From Streptomyces sp. NBC_01465 (GTDB taxonomy: Bacteria > Actinomycetota > Actinomycetes > Streptomycetales > Streptomycetaceae), in contig NZ_CP109467.1 of assembly GCF_036227325.1 (NCBI RefSeq), positions 248,001-312,000 of the forward strand: a stretch of DNA of 64,000 bases, given 5' to 3'. The notes beneath the pieces are model-generated. The model was not told the origin of the DNA. It saw only the letters and a program-made list of their open reading frames with translations, and did no database searches. Of this stretch, positions 16,846-25,769 are shown in pieces. The number at the start of each line of letters is the position of its first letter. Position 1 is the first letter of the stretch. Position numbers and translations under genes: made by a program.

Positions 16846-18617
16846 GGAGCATCCCGCGCGAGCGGGGCGGCTGGTGGCACGCGTACGTGTGCCCCGCCCA
16901 TGGGGTCGAGCTCGACCACGGCGACCCGCTGATCGGGGTTTTCCCCGAGGGCGGCGCACGCTGCTCGTACGGCTGCCGGGTCGACACCGAGGTGGTGCGC
17001 GGCGCCTGGCTGGTCCTCTCCCACCAGGCGTGGGCGCGTCACATTCGCCTGCTCGCGCACCGGGGCGAGAGCGCGGAGGCGGTCGCCCGGCTCGTCGAAT
17101 ACGCCGGTCTGTACGCGGAGTTGGCGGGCGGGCGGCACGACGAGGCCCAGTCGTGGATGCTGCGCGGATGCCTCTTCCACCAGGCGCTGACCGACGCCAT
17201 CTGGGCGGTCAACATCGGTCATGCGGTGTGGACCCTGGCCGACCGGGGCGCGGAGGGTCTGGCGGCGGTGCTGCCGCTCCTCGACGACCTGGAGCGTGCC
17301 GCGCTGGACGCCCGCGAGGTGCTGGTGGGCCGCGGCGACCTGGCGTCCAACTACACGGCGTGGCTGAACGCCGCGGGTACGGCGGCGAGCCGGGCCGCGT
17401 CGGCGGTGCGCGGGATTCCGTGGGAGGGCGCCAAGCAGTGGCGGGACGGCGAGAGCGGGCTGTACGCGCATCTGCGGGCCGCGGTCGCCGGTGACGGCTG
17501 GGAGTGGGAGGGCTCCACGTACTACCACGGCTTCGTGCTGCGGGCGGCGCTGCTCGCGCTGCGCGGGACGGACCCGGCTGCGGTCCCGGCCGACGTGACC
17601 GCCGTACTGGCGGGCATGACCGGCGTACTGGCGTCGATCGCCACGGACGGCGGGCTGCTGCCCGCGCTGCACGACGGGCCCTACCTGCGCGCACCGCTGG
17701 CGCTGGAGTGGCTCGAACTCGTGGCGCTGACAGGGCAGTTCGCACCGTCGGCGCGGCTGGACGCGGTGGCCGGGCAGGCGCGCACCGAACTCGGAGCCGC
17801 CGACGACGGACTCGACCGCGAGCTGGGCGGCTGGTTCGCCGGGGCGCCTCTGGGCGTGCTGCCCGAGACCGGTGCGGCCACCGTCTTCGCGGACACGGGG
17901 TACGCGGTGCTCCGCGCGGGCGGCGTCCAGGCGCTGTTGGACTTCGGTCCGCACGGCGGTTCGCACGGGCACCGGGACAAGCTGGCGCTGTATCTCTACG
18001 GGGCGCACACTCCCTGGCAGCCCGATTACGGCCAAGTGCCGTACGCGCACGCCGAGTTCCGAGAGCTCTACACCTCGACCGCCGCGCATCCCGCCTTCCG
18101 GGTCGACGGCGCCGAGCAGGCCGAGTGCGCCGGCCGGCTGCTCTCGGCGGACGCCTCGTCCGTGACGGCCGAGGTGACCTCCGCCTATCCAGGGGTGCGC
18201 GCGGTCCGCCGCATGGAGGCCGGGTCCTGCTATCTCGTGGACCTGCTCACCGTCACCGCGCCCGAATCCCGTGCCGTCACCGCCCAGTTGCGGCCCGGCA
18301 CGGCGCTCGACGTCCAGGTCCGGGCGTCCGGCGCGGTGCGGACCACCTGGTACGGCACGGAGAACCTCCACGGCTGGCACACGGCCACCACTCCGGTACG
18401 CCCCTTCACCCGTCCGGGGCCGGGCCCCGCGGACGACCCGGGCCGCACCCGCACCTGGGTGGACTTCACCGCGCAGGCCGAGTGCGTCACCTTCGCCTCG
18501 GTCTACCAGGCCGGGGACGCGGGCCCCGCCGTCGTCGACATCACGCTCACCGAACAGGGCGGCCTGATCGTCGAACTGGCCGACGGCACCACGGCCGTCC
18601 ACGGGGCGGAGGCCTGA
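16833..18617 (+). CDS. Heparinase II/III-family lyase-like protein, cytoplasmic
   Basis: A 594-residue protein with an alpha/alpha-toroid N-terminal half and a beta-sandwich C-terminal half typical of the heparinase II/III and oligoalginate lyase families. The signature GSHGHRDKLALYLYG is near residue 380, followed by WQPDYGQVPY. It has no signal peptide, so it should act on imported oligosaccharides. The start ATG 16833 overlaps the SDR stop. These families cleave uronic-acid-containing chains by beta-elimination; the particular substrate is not readable. Confidence 0.8.
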   Translation: MAALRSIPRERGGWWHAYVCPAHGVELDHGDPLIGVFPEGGARCSYGCRVDTEVVRGAWLVLSHQAWARHIRLLAHRGESAEAVARLVEYAGLYAELAGGRHDEAQSWMLRGCLFHQALTDAIWAVNIGHAVWTLADRGAEGLAAVLPLLDDLERAALDAREVLVGRGDLASNYTAWLNAAGTAASRAASAVRGIPWEGAKQWRDGESGLYAHLRAAVAGDGWEWEGSTYYHGFVLRAALLALRGTDPAAVPADVTAVLAGMTGVLASIATDGGLLPALHDGPYLRAPLALEWLELVALTGQFAPSARLDAVAGQARTELGAADDGLDRELGGWFAGAPLGVLPETGAATVFADTGYAVLRAGGVQALLDFGPHGGSHGHRDKLALYLYGAHTPWQPDYGQVPYAHAEFRELYTSTAAHPAFRVDGAEQAECAGRLLSADASSVTAEVTSAYPGVRAVRRMEAGSCYLVDLLTVTAPESRAVTAQLRPGTALDVQVRASGAVRTTWYGTENLHGWHTATTPVRPFTRPGPGPADDPGRTRTWVDFTAQAECVTFASVYQAGDAGPAVVDITLTEQGGLIVELADGTTAVHGAEA

Positions 18618-18618
18618 C

Positions 18619-20589
18619 ATGCTCCTCTCCGCGACCCCGCCGGCCGGGCCCAGGCCCGCCCAGGAGCAACGGCTCCTCCTGGAGGCCGTACGCAACCTGG
18701 ACCGCACCCCGCCCGCCGTCCATCCGCAGGCCAGCATCACCTGGCTGGGCCCGGCCGCCGCCAACCCGGCACTCGCCCACCGGCTCACCGGCGACCCCGC
18801 CCACCTGGCGGAGAGCAGCCGCTGGATGGAGGCCGCGGTGCGCCTCCCTCACTGGGGCAGCGCCCACATGCCCGACCACGACCTGGACGCGGGCTGGCTG
18901 CTGCACGGCGTCTCGCTCGCGTACCACTGGCTGAGGGACTCGCTCCCGCCGGAGGTCGAAGCGCTGGTGCGCTACAAACTGCTGCTCCAGGGGCGGCGGT
19001 TGTACGAGTTCGCGGTGGCCTCGGAGGGCCGCTGGTGGTCGTCCTCGTACTGGCAGAACCACAACTGGATCTGCTACGCGGGCCTGGCGACCGCCGGATA
19101 CGTACTGGGCCGCGAGGAGTGGACCGAGCGCGCCAAGGACAATCTCGGCCGGGTGCTCGACGCACTGCCCGAGGACGGTTCGCACGCCGAAGGGGTCGTC
19201 TACTGGCGCTACGGCGTGCCCTGGCTGGCCATGCACCTCGATCTGCTCCAGGAGGCGGAGGGCATCGACTGGTGGGAGCGCGGCGGCTTCATGGCGAACA
19301 CCTTCGACTACCGGCTCCATCAGTCGGCGCCCGGCTTCGCCCGCATCGTGGACCACGGCGACTGCCACGACCGGCACAGCGGACACAGCGCCGCGCTCTA
19401 CTACCGGCTGGCGTCCCGCTACGGCATCGGCGAGGCGCAGTGGCTCGGCGATCTGGTGAGCGGCGAACTGCTCGCGCAGGAGGCCGAGTTGAGCGGGGTG
19501 CGGCCGGGGATCCTGCCCGAGGCGTATCTGGAGCACCTCTGGTACGACCCGGCGGTGGCGCCCGTCGCACCGTCGCGCACGCAGGCGTACTTCCCCGATC
19601 TCGGGCTGCTCGCCTCCCGTACGGGATGGGACGCGGACGCCACCCTGGTCTCCTTCAAGGCGAGCCCCGGCGGCGGGCACAAGGCGTGGGAGACGTCGGC
19701 GAAGCACCGTGCCGAGCTCGGCTGGGAGACGCTCAACACCGGTCACCACCACCCCGATTCGGGCTCGTTCGTCCTCATCTCGCAGGGCGCCCATCTCGCC
19801 GTGGACGAGGGCTACAGCAACCGCAAGCGTGCTGCCCACCACAATCTGCTGCTCGTGGACGGGCAGGGGTACGCCGACGAGGACCGGTACCACGTGTACC
19901 GGGACATCCCCTACGAGCGGCAGGCCCGCCAGCGCGATGTGCTCGCCGAGGGCGGGTGGGCGCACGCGACGGCGGAGATCGCCGCGATGTACGACTCCGC
20001 GCTCGGCGTCGAACGCCTCGACCGCACGCTGGTGTTCACCCCGTCGGGGCGCCTCGTGCTGCTGGACGTGGCGGAAGCGGACGCCGCGCGGGAGTGGTCG
20101 TTCCTGGTGCAGACCGACGCGCCGACGGAACGGGCCGCCGACGACGTGCACCGGATCCGGTCGGGTGCGGCCTGTGCCGTCGTACGCCGCTTCGCCCCGG
20201 CCCGCGCCCGTACCGGGTCAGCCGCGGTGACGGTCGAGGCGAACCCCACCTCCAGCACTCCGGAGCTGCGGATCACCCGGACGCTGCACACCCTGAGCAC
20301 GACGACGTCGCCGACTCCAACTGCCGTGTTCTTCACGGCGATCGAGCCGGGTGAGACGTCCGTCGCGCAGGAGGTGGCGTGCGAAGAGGGCTTCGGCGTG
20401 GCCTTCGGCAGCGAGACCGTGCTCCTCTCCCCCGGCACTCGGCGCATCCGTACCGCCGGCGTCACCGCGGACGCGGCGGCCGTGCTGATCGACGGCGATG
20501 CGATCGCCGTGGTGGCCGCCCGGCGCGTGGAAGTGCGCGGGCGCCTGGTCCTGGACGCCGAGGAACCGTACACAGGAAAGGTCGGCTGA
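18619..20589 (+). CDS. Second heparinase II/III-family lyase-like protein, cytoplasmic
   Basis: A 656-residue relative of the DUF4962/heparinase II/III group. The toroid domain has SSYWQNHNWICYAGL, and the sheet domain holds the signature HHHPDSGSFVLIS then AVDEGYSNRK and AHHNLLLVDG. His/Tyr-containing motifs expected for beta-elimination are present. No export signal. It starts one base after the previous stop. The two cytoplasmic lyases differ in sequence, so they probably cleave different linkages or chain ends. Confidence 0.8.
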   Translation: MLLSATPPAGPRPAQEQRLLLEAVRNLDRTPPAVHPQASITWLGPAAANPALAHRLTGDPAHLAESSRWMEAAVRLPHWGSAHMPDHDLDAGWLLHGVSLAYHWLRDSLPPEVEALVRYKLLLQGRRLYEFAVASEGRWWSSSYWQNHNWICYAGLATAGYVLGREEWTERAKDNLGRVLDALPEDGSHAEGVVYWRYGVPWLAMHLDLLQEAEGIDWWERGGFMANTFDYRLHQSAPGFARIVDHGDCHDRHSGHSAALYYRLASRYGIGEAQWLGDLVSGELLAQEAELSGVRPGILPEAYLEHLWYDPAVAPVAPSRTQAYFPDLGLLASRTGWDADATLVSFKASPGGGHKAWETSAKHRAELGWETLNTGHHHPDSGSFVLISQGAHLAVDEGYSNRKRAAHHNLLLVDGQGYADEDRYHVYRDIPYERQARQRDVLAEGGWAHATAEIAAMYDSALGVERLDRTLVFTPSGRLVLLDVAEADAAREWSFLVQTDAPTERAADDVHRIRSGAACAVVRRFAPARARTGSAAVTVEANPTSSTPELRITRTLHTLSTTTSPTPTAVFFTAIEPGETSVAQEVACEEGFGVAFGSETVLLSPGTRRIRTAGVTADAAAVLIDGDAIAVVAARRVEVRGRLVLDAEEPYTGKVG

Positions 20590-20590
20590 A

Positions 20591-21175
20591 ATGCGGTCGT
20601 ATCCGCTGCTGAGGCGTCTTGAGTTCTTCGCGTACCCGGCGGCGGCCGGCGCCGCGTTCACCGTGCTGGCGCTGGGTGTGGTGACCTGGCTGCCGGCGCT
20701 CGCGGCGATGGCGTGCGCGCTGCAGCGGTGGCGGGCCGATGGCGACAGCCGGTGTTTCGCCGGGGTCTTCGAGGCCTTCCCCCGGTACTGGCGGGCGCTG
20801 TGGAAGCACAGCCTGCTGTCCACTGCGGCCGCCGCCGTTCTCGTCGCCAACATCGTTTATCTGCTGGGCCGTTCGCACCCGATCGCCTTTGTCGCGCTCG
20901 CCGCCCAGGCGGGGATCGCCGCCGCGCTGGTCATCCACCATGTGGCGCTCGCCGCCCAGGCGGGGCAGTCGCCGAACGGCTCGGTCGCCGCGTGGACGCG
21001 CGGGGCGCTCGCCCTCGGCTTCGGTTCGCCCGCCCGGGGCACCGCGATCCTCGGCGCCGTCGTCTCGGCCGTCCTGCTCTCCGCCGTCGTGCCGCTCGGG
21101 CCGCTGCTGCTGGGTCCGAGCATTCCCGTAGTCCTCGCTCTGTCGTTCGCCGATCCCAGGAGGAACACCGCATGA
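20591..21175 (+). CDS. DUF624 (YesL-family) membrane protein
   Basis: A 194-residue protein with about five transmembrane segments, beginning YPLLRRLEFFAYPAAAGAAF. The YesL/DUF624 family is repeatedly found with ABC sugar importers for plant and acidic polysaccharides, where its role is not firmly known. ATG 20591 lies one base after the lyase stop; its TGA overlaps the next ATG (ATGA). Confidence 0.72.
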   Translation: MRSYPLLRRLEFFAYPAAAGAAFTVLALGVVTWLPALAAMACALQRWRADGDSRCFAGVFEAFPRYWRALWKHSLLSTAAAAVLVANIVYLLGRSHPIAFVALAAQAGIAAALVIHHVALAAQAGQSPNGSVAAWTRGALALGFGSPARGTAILGAVVSAVLLSAVVPLGPLLLGPSIPVVLALSFADPRRNTA

Positions 21176-22248
21176 GCCGTGCACTGACCGCCGCTCTCCT
21201 CGCCGCGCTGGCCGCGGGAGCGCCCCTCGCCCTGCCCGCGCCGCCCGCTGCTGCGGCGGCGGGCGCGTACTACGTCAGCCCGTCGGGCAGCGACGCCAAC
21301 TCCGGTACGTCGTCGGGGAGTCCGTTCTCGACGGTCCAGCACGCGCTGGACCTGGCGCCGTCCGGATCGGTGGTGCACCTGGCGGCGGGCACCTATCTGC
21401 AGGACGTCGTGACGCGGCGGCCCGATGTGACCGTCACCGGTCCGTCGACCGCCGTACTGAAGGGGGCGGGGAACTCCCGGATCTTCCAGGTGCAGCACGA
21501 CGGGACCGTGCTGGACGGGTTCACCGTCGACGGGCTGTTCGGCTCCTCGTCGGACGTCTCGGGCTACCGCCTCAAGCTCATCTATGTCATGAGCACGACT
21601 CCCGGCAACGGTGTCGCCGGACTCCGCATCACTGGCATGACGCTCAAGAACGCCGCCGACGAATGCGTACGCCTGCGCTATCTCGTCACGAGCGCGGAGG
21701 TGTCGGAGAACACCATCACCAACTGCGGGGTCGCGGACTTCCGCTTCGGCGGCGGGGGCAAGAACGGCGAGGGCATCTACCTCGGTACGGCACCCGAGCA
21801 GCAGGGCGCCAACGGGGCGCCGGACGCGGCGGCCGACATCAGCCGCGGCAACCACATCCGCAACAACACCATCGCCACGCACGGCAACGAGTGCGTCGAC
21901 GTGAAGGAGAACTCGACGGCGAACTACGTCGAGTACAACGACTGCAGCGCCCAGAGCGACCCCAGCTCCGCCGGGCTCGACGCACGCGGCAGCGGCAACA
22001 CCTTCCGGTACAACACCGTCCACGACAACCTCGGCGCCGGCATCCGGCTCGGCGGCGACACCGCGACCGACGGCATCAACACGGGCATCTACGGCAACAC
22101 CATCACCGGGAACGCAGGCGGCGGCATCAAGTTCATGCGCACCCCGCAGGGCCCGGTGTGCACCAACACCATGAGCGGCAACACCGGTGGCGACGCGGTG
22201 GGCACCTACGGCAGCGCGTACGACCCGACCGGGCCGTGCCCCCAGTGA
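21172..22248 (+). CDS. Secreted right-handed beta-helix protein, polysaccharide lyase-like
   Basis: A 358-residue exported protein. A Sec-type signal (hydrophobic ALTAALLAALAAGAPLALPA, AAAA cleavage region) leads into YYVSPSGSDANSGTSSGSPF, the N-cap seen in many PL9/PL6-like and DUF1565 helices. About ten parallel beta-helix coils follow, with Asn ladders (RYNTVHDN, YGNTITGN) and TLKNAADECVRLRYL. Likely a pectate-, alginate- or chondroitin-type lyase or an epimerase. Its ATG overlaps the previous stop, and its TGA overlaps the next GTG. Confidence 0.75.
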   Translation: MSRALTAALLAALAAGAPLALPAPPAAAAAGAYYVSPSGSDANSGTSSGSPFSTVQHALDLAPSGSVVHLAAGTYLQDVVTRRPDVTVTGPSTAVLKGAGNSRIFQVQHDGTVLDGFTVDGLFGSSSDVSGYRLKLIYVMSTTPGNGVAGLRITGMTLKNAADECVRLRYLVTSAEVSENTITNCGVADFRFGGGGKNGEGIYLGTAPEQQGANGAPDAAADISRGNHIRNNTIATHGNECVDVKENSTANYVEYNDCSAQSDPSSAGLDARGSGNTFRYNTVHDNLGAGIRLGGDTATDGINTGIYGNTITGNAGGGIKFMRTPQGPVCTNTMSGNTGGDAVGTYGSAYDPTGPCPQ

Positions 22249-23375
22249 GCGCGCCCACCCGAAGAGGAGTGCTCGGCGCGGCCGCCGGGATCGTGGCCGT
22301 GGCCGCCGCCCCGGCGGACGCACAGGCGGCTACGCGTCACGACGCCCCGTGGACCGCCTCCTGGTCGACGGCCCAGACCGCACCGACGGCCGCCGACCCC
22401 GTGGCGTCCGCAGGCCTGACCAATGCCACCTTCCGGGCCACGGTGCGCCTGTCCGCGGGAGGCCGCGTGCGACTGCGGTACGGGCACGCCTTCGGCACTC
22501 GGCCCGTGCTGGTCGGCCCCGTCACCGCGGGCGGCCGCCCCGTGACCTTCGGCGGCGAGCCGCAGGCCTGGCTGGCGGCGGGCGCCTCGCTGACGAGCGA
22601 TCCGGTCGGCGGACTGCGCGTGCAGAGCGGATACGACCTGACCGTGGAGACCCGACTCCCGGGCCCCACAGGGCCGTTGTCCTTCCACCGCAATACGCAC
22701 GCCTCGCACTGGGTCGACGGCGTCCGCACCACCTCGGTGTTCCTGCTCACCGGTGTCGACGTGTCGGACGCGCGCGGCCCGTCGGTCGCCGTGCTCGGCG
22801 ACTCGATCGCCGAAGGCGTCGGCACCCCCGACGACGCCAACCTCCGCTGGCCCGACCAGCTGGCCCGCCGGCTGCCCGGCGGAGCCGTCGCCAACCTCGG
22901 GATCAGCGGCAACCGGCTGCTCCTGGACGACGCCCGGTTCGGCCACGGCGGCCAGGCGCGCTTCGACCGCGACGTCCTCGGACTGCCCGGGCTGCGCACC
23001 CTCCTCGTCCACCTGGGCGTCAACGACCTTCAGCAGCCGCCGAGTCAGACCGATCCGACGCTCGTCCTCGCGGGCTTCCGCCAGCTGGTGGTCCGCGCCC
23101 ACGACGCCGGGCTGCGGGTGGTCGGCGGCACGATCACCCCGTTCGAGGGGTGGGTGCGCTGGACGCCCGGACTCGACGTCGTACGCGAGGAGATCAATGC
23201 CGTCCTGAGGGACGGGAAGGTCTTCGACCGACTCGCCGACTTCGACGCCGCCCTGCGCGATCCCGTACACCCCGCGCGTCTGCTGCCCGCGTACGACAGC
23301 GGCGACCATCTGCACCCCAACCCCGCCGGACACACCGCTCTCGCCGCGGCCGTGGACCGCCGACACCTTCTGTGA
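22245..23375 (+). CDS. Secreted SGNH/GDSL esterase
   Basis: A 376-residue exported esterase. The N-terminus TRRGVLGAAAG is a Tat signal. A beta-rich domain (to about residue 170) precedes the SGNH domain: block I GDSIAEGVG, block II glycine in LGISGNRLL, block III HLGVNDLQ, and block V DSGDHLHPNPAGH. It probably removes acetyl or other ester groups from the polysaccharide so the lyases can act. GTG 22245 overlaps the upstream stop (GTGA); the larger open frame upstream is a shadow of the beta-helix gene. Confidence 0.85.
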   Translation: MSAPTRRGVLGAAAGIVAVAAAPADAQAATRHDAPWTASWSTAQTAPTAADPVASAGLTNATFRATVRLSAGGRVRLRYGHAFGTRPVLVGPVTAGGRPVTFGGEPQAWLAAGASLTSDPVGGLRVQSGYDLTVETRLPGPTGPLSFHRNTHASHWVDGVRTTSVFLLTGVDVSDARGPSVAVLGDSIAEGVGTPDDANLRWPDQLARRLPGGAVANLGISGNRLLLDDARFGHGGQARFDRDVLGLPGLRTLLVHLGVNDLQQPPSQTDPTLVLAGFRQLVVRAHDAGLRVVGGTITPFEGWVRWTPGLDVVREEINAVLRDGKVFDRLADFDAALRDPVHPARLLPAYDSGDHLHPNPAGHTALAAAVDRRHLL

Positions 23376-23385
23376 GGCCAGGACC

Positions 23386-25767
23386 ATGACATCAGGCACC
23401 ACCAGACGCACCGTCCTCGTGGGCGCGGCCGCACTCTCCACCGCCCTCGCCCTGCCCGCGATACCGGCCCTCGCCGCCACCGGTGACGCCGCGGCCCTCC
23501 GCACCCGCTGGCACACCCTCCTCACCGGAGGCCCCGGACTCGACCTGACCGACCCCCGGATCGCCGCCGCCGTGGCCCGGATCGGCAAGACGGCGACCAC
23601 CACGGCGAAGGGGCTCGACCCGACGCGCACCGACGGTCTGTGGCCGGATCTGACGAGCACCACGCTCTCCAACCACGTCACCACCTCCTTCAAGCGCATC
23701 GCCACGATCGCCACCGCCTGGGCCGTGCCCGGCACCCCCCAGTACGGGGACGCGGCCACCGCTCAGCTGCTCCTGGCCTCGCTGGACTGGATGCTGACGC
23801 ACCGCTACGGGCCCGGCATGACGCGGTTCGACAACGACTGGGACTGGGAGATCGGCTCGGCGCTCGCCCTCAACGATGCCGCCGTCCTGCTGTACGACGC
23901 CCTCGGTACGGAACGGCTGACCCGTATCACCGACGCCGTCCGCTCGTACACGCCCGACCCGAACCTCTGGCGCGTCGACCGCCAGATCGCGACCGGCGCC
24001 AACCGGGTGTGGATCTCCACGGTCGTCGCCGTCAACGCCGTCCTGAGCGACGACGGCGCCGCGCTGACCCGGGTCCGTGACGCGCTCTCGGACGTGGAGG
24101 GCGGCGGAGCCAACAGCGTCCTGGCCTTCAACGACCGTACGGGCGGCGCCGACGGGACCGGCGAGGGCTTCTACTCCGACGGCTCCTTCCTCCAGCACTA
24201 CAAGCACCCCTACAACGGCGGCTACGGCAAGGAGCTCCTCAACAACCTCTCCCGGCTGTTGAATCTGCTCGCCTCCTCCGAGTGGACCGTCACCGACCCG
24301 GACCTCGACAACGTCCGCCGCTGGGTCGACGACGGCTTCGACCCGCTGATCGCGCGCGGTGACGTGATGGCCTCGGTGTGCGGACGGGAGATCGCCCGCC
24401 CCAGCAAGCAGGGCCATGTCTCCGCGCAGACGGTCATCGAGGCGGTGCTGCGGCTGATCCCCGGCTTCCCCGGGGAGACCGCGGACCGCTTCACCGCGCT
24501 GGTCAAGCAGTGGATCACCGAGGACACCTACCGCGACTTCCTGGCCGCCACCGACCTGGCCTCGCTGGTGGCAGCGCAGCAGGTCCTCGCGGGTCCCGTC
24601 CCCGCACGCGGCCCGCTGGTCACGCACAAGCAGCACCCGCTGATGGACAAAGCGGCGCACCACCGCCCCGCCTTCGCGCTCGGCATCTCCGCGTACTCGA
24701 CCCGTATCTACAACTACGAGTCGATCCAGAACGAGAACCTCCACGCCTGGCACCTCTCCGACGGCATGGTGCTCCTCTACACCGACGACCTCGGCCACTA
24801 CAGCGAGGACTACTGGCCGACCGTCGACCCGACGCGCCTGCCCGGCATCACGGTGGTCGCCGGGCGCCCCGCCGACGCGGACGGGCAGCGCACCACGTCG
24901 ACCGCGGACTGGGCGGGCGGCACCGCGCTGCCGGGGACGACGCTCGGTGCGTACGGCATGGAGCTGCGCGCGTACGGGAGTTCACTCCGCGCGCTGAAGA
25001 GCTGGTTCTGTCTGGACGACGTGATCGCGTGCGTGGGCTCGGGGATCACCGCGGACGCGGGCACGGTCGAGACGATCGTGGAGAACCGCAAGCTGCGGGA
25101 CCCGGCCGCGCCCCTCACCGTCAACGGCTCCCCCGCGTCCACCGCCCCCGGCACCGCCGACCTCGACGCGGTGCGCTGGCTGCACGTGGAGGGCACGGGC
25201 GGTTACGTCTTCCCGCAGCCGGCCCGCGTCCGGACGCTGCGCGAGCAACGCACCGCGACCTGGCGGGAGATCAACCTCAAGTACGGGACAGACACCCCTG
25301 TCACCCGCCCGTACCTGACGCTCTGGCACGACCACGGCACGGCCCCGTCCGACGCCGGCTACTTCTGGCTCCAGGCGCCCGCCGCCTCCGCCGCCCGCAC
25401 CGGGCAGCTGGCCGCCGCCCCGCCGGTGCGTGCCGTCGCCACGACGACCGCCGTGCACGCGGTGCGCCGCTGCGCCGACGGGCTGCTCGCGGCGAACTTC
25501 TGGGCGGCGGGCCGGGCGCAGGAACTGACCGCCGACGGACCGGCATCGGTCCTGCTGCGGCCGCAGGGCAAGACGGTGACCGTCTCCCTCTCCGACCCCA
25601 CACAGCTGCGCGCGCAGGTGGTCGTCGACCTGGCGCTGCGCGGCCTCAAGGTTCTCTCGGCCGATCCGGGCGTACGGACCGAGCCCACCCCCGACGGCAT
25701 CCGCGTCACCGCCGACACGGCCGGCCTGCGCGGCGCGACCCTCACCCTCACTCTGACAAGGAGCTGA
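23386..25767 (+). CDS. Secreted polysaccharide lyase family 8 (hyaluronate/chondroitin/xanthan lyase type)
   Basis: A 793-residue PL8 enzyme. It opens with a Tat signal (TRRTVLVGAAALSTALALP), then the alpha/alpha-toroid with NDWDWEIGSALALND, the catalytic segment DGSFLQHYKHPYNGGYG (His and Tyr near residues 270-282), NENLHAWHLSDG and YSEDYWPTVDPTRLPG, and finally the beta-sandwich domains. PL8 enzymes depolymerise hyaluronan, chondroitin or xanthan by beta-elimination. All recognised active-site segments are present. It is separated by 10 bases from the esterase gene. Confidence 0.9.
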   Translation: MTSGTTRRTVLVGAAALSTALALPAIPALAATGDAAALRTRWHTLLTGGPGLDLTDPRIAAAVARIGKTATTTAKGLDPTRTDGLWPDLTSTTLSNHVTTSFKRIATIATAWAVPGTPQYGDAATAQLLLASLDWMLTHRYGPGMTRFDNDWDWEIGSALALNDAAVLLYDALGTERLTRITDAVRSYTPDPNLWRVDRQIATGANRVWISTVVAVNAVLSDDGAALTRVRDALSDVEGGGANSVLAFNDRTGGADGTGEGFYSDGSFLQHYKHPYNGGYGKELLNNLSRLLNLLASSEWTVTDPDLDNVRRWVDDGFDPLIARGDVMASVCGREIARPSKQGHVSAQTVIEAVLRLIPGFPGETADRFTALVKQWITEDTYRDFLAATDLASLVAAQQVLAGPVPARGPLVTHKQHPLMDKAAHHRPAFALGISAYSTRIYNYESIQNENLHAWHLSDGMVLLYTDDLGHYSEDYWPTVDPTRLPGITVVAGRPADADGQRTTSTADWAGGTALPGTTLGAYGMELRAYGSSLRALKSWFCLDDVIACVGSGITADAGTVETIVENRKLRDPAAPLTVNGSPASTAPGTADLDAVRWLHVEGTGGYVFPQPARVRTLREQRTATWREINLKYGTDTPVTRPYLTLWHDHGTAPSDAGYFWLQAPAASAARTGQLAAAPPVRAVATTTAVHAVRRCADGLLAANFWAAGRAQELTADGPASVLLRPQGKTVTVSLSDPTQLRAQVVVDLALRGLKVLSADPGVRTEPTPDGIRVTADTAGLRGATLTLTLTRS

Positions 25768-25769
25768 CC

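Noticed and set aside
20713-22248. 511-codon frame starting inside the DUF624 gene
   Set aside because: The signal peptide and beta-helix start at 21172 (ATG overlapping the DUF624 stop); the earlier part is a shadow of DUF624.
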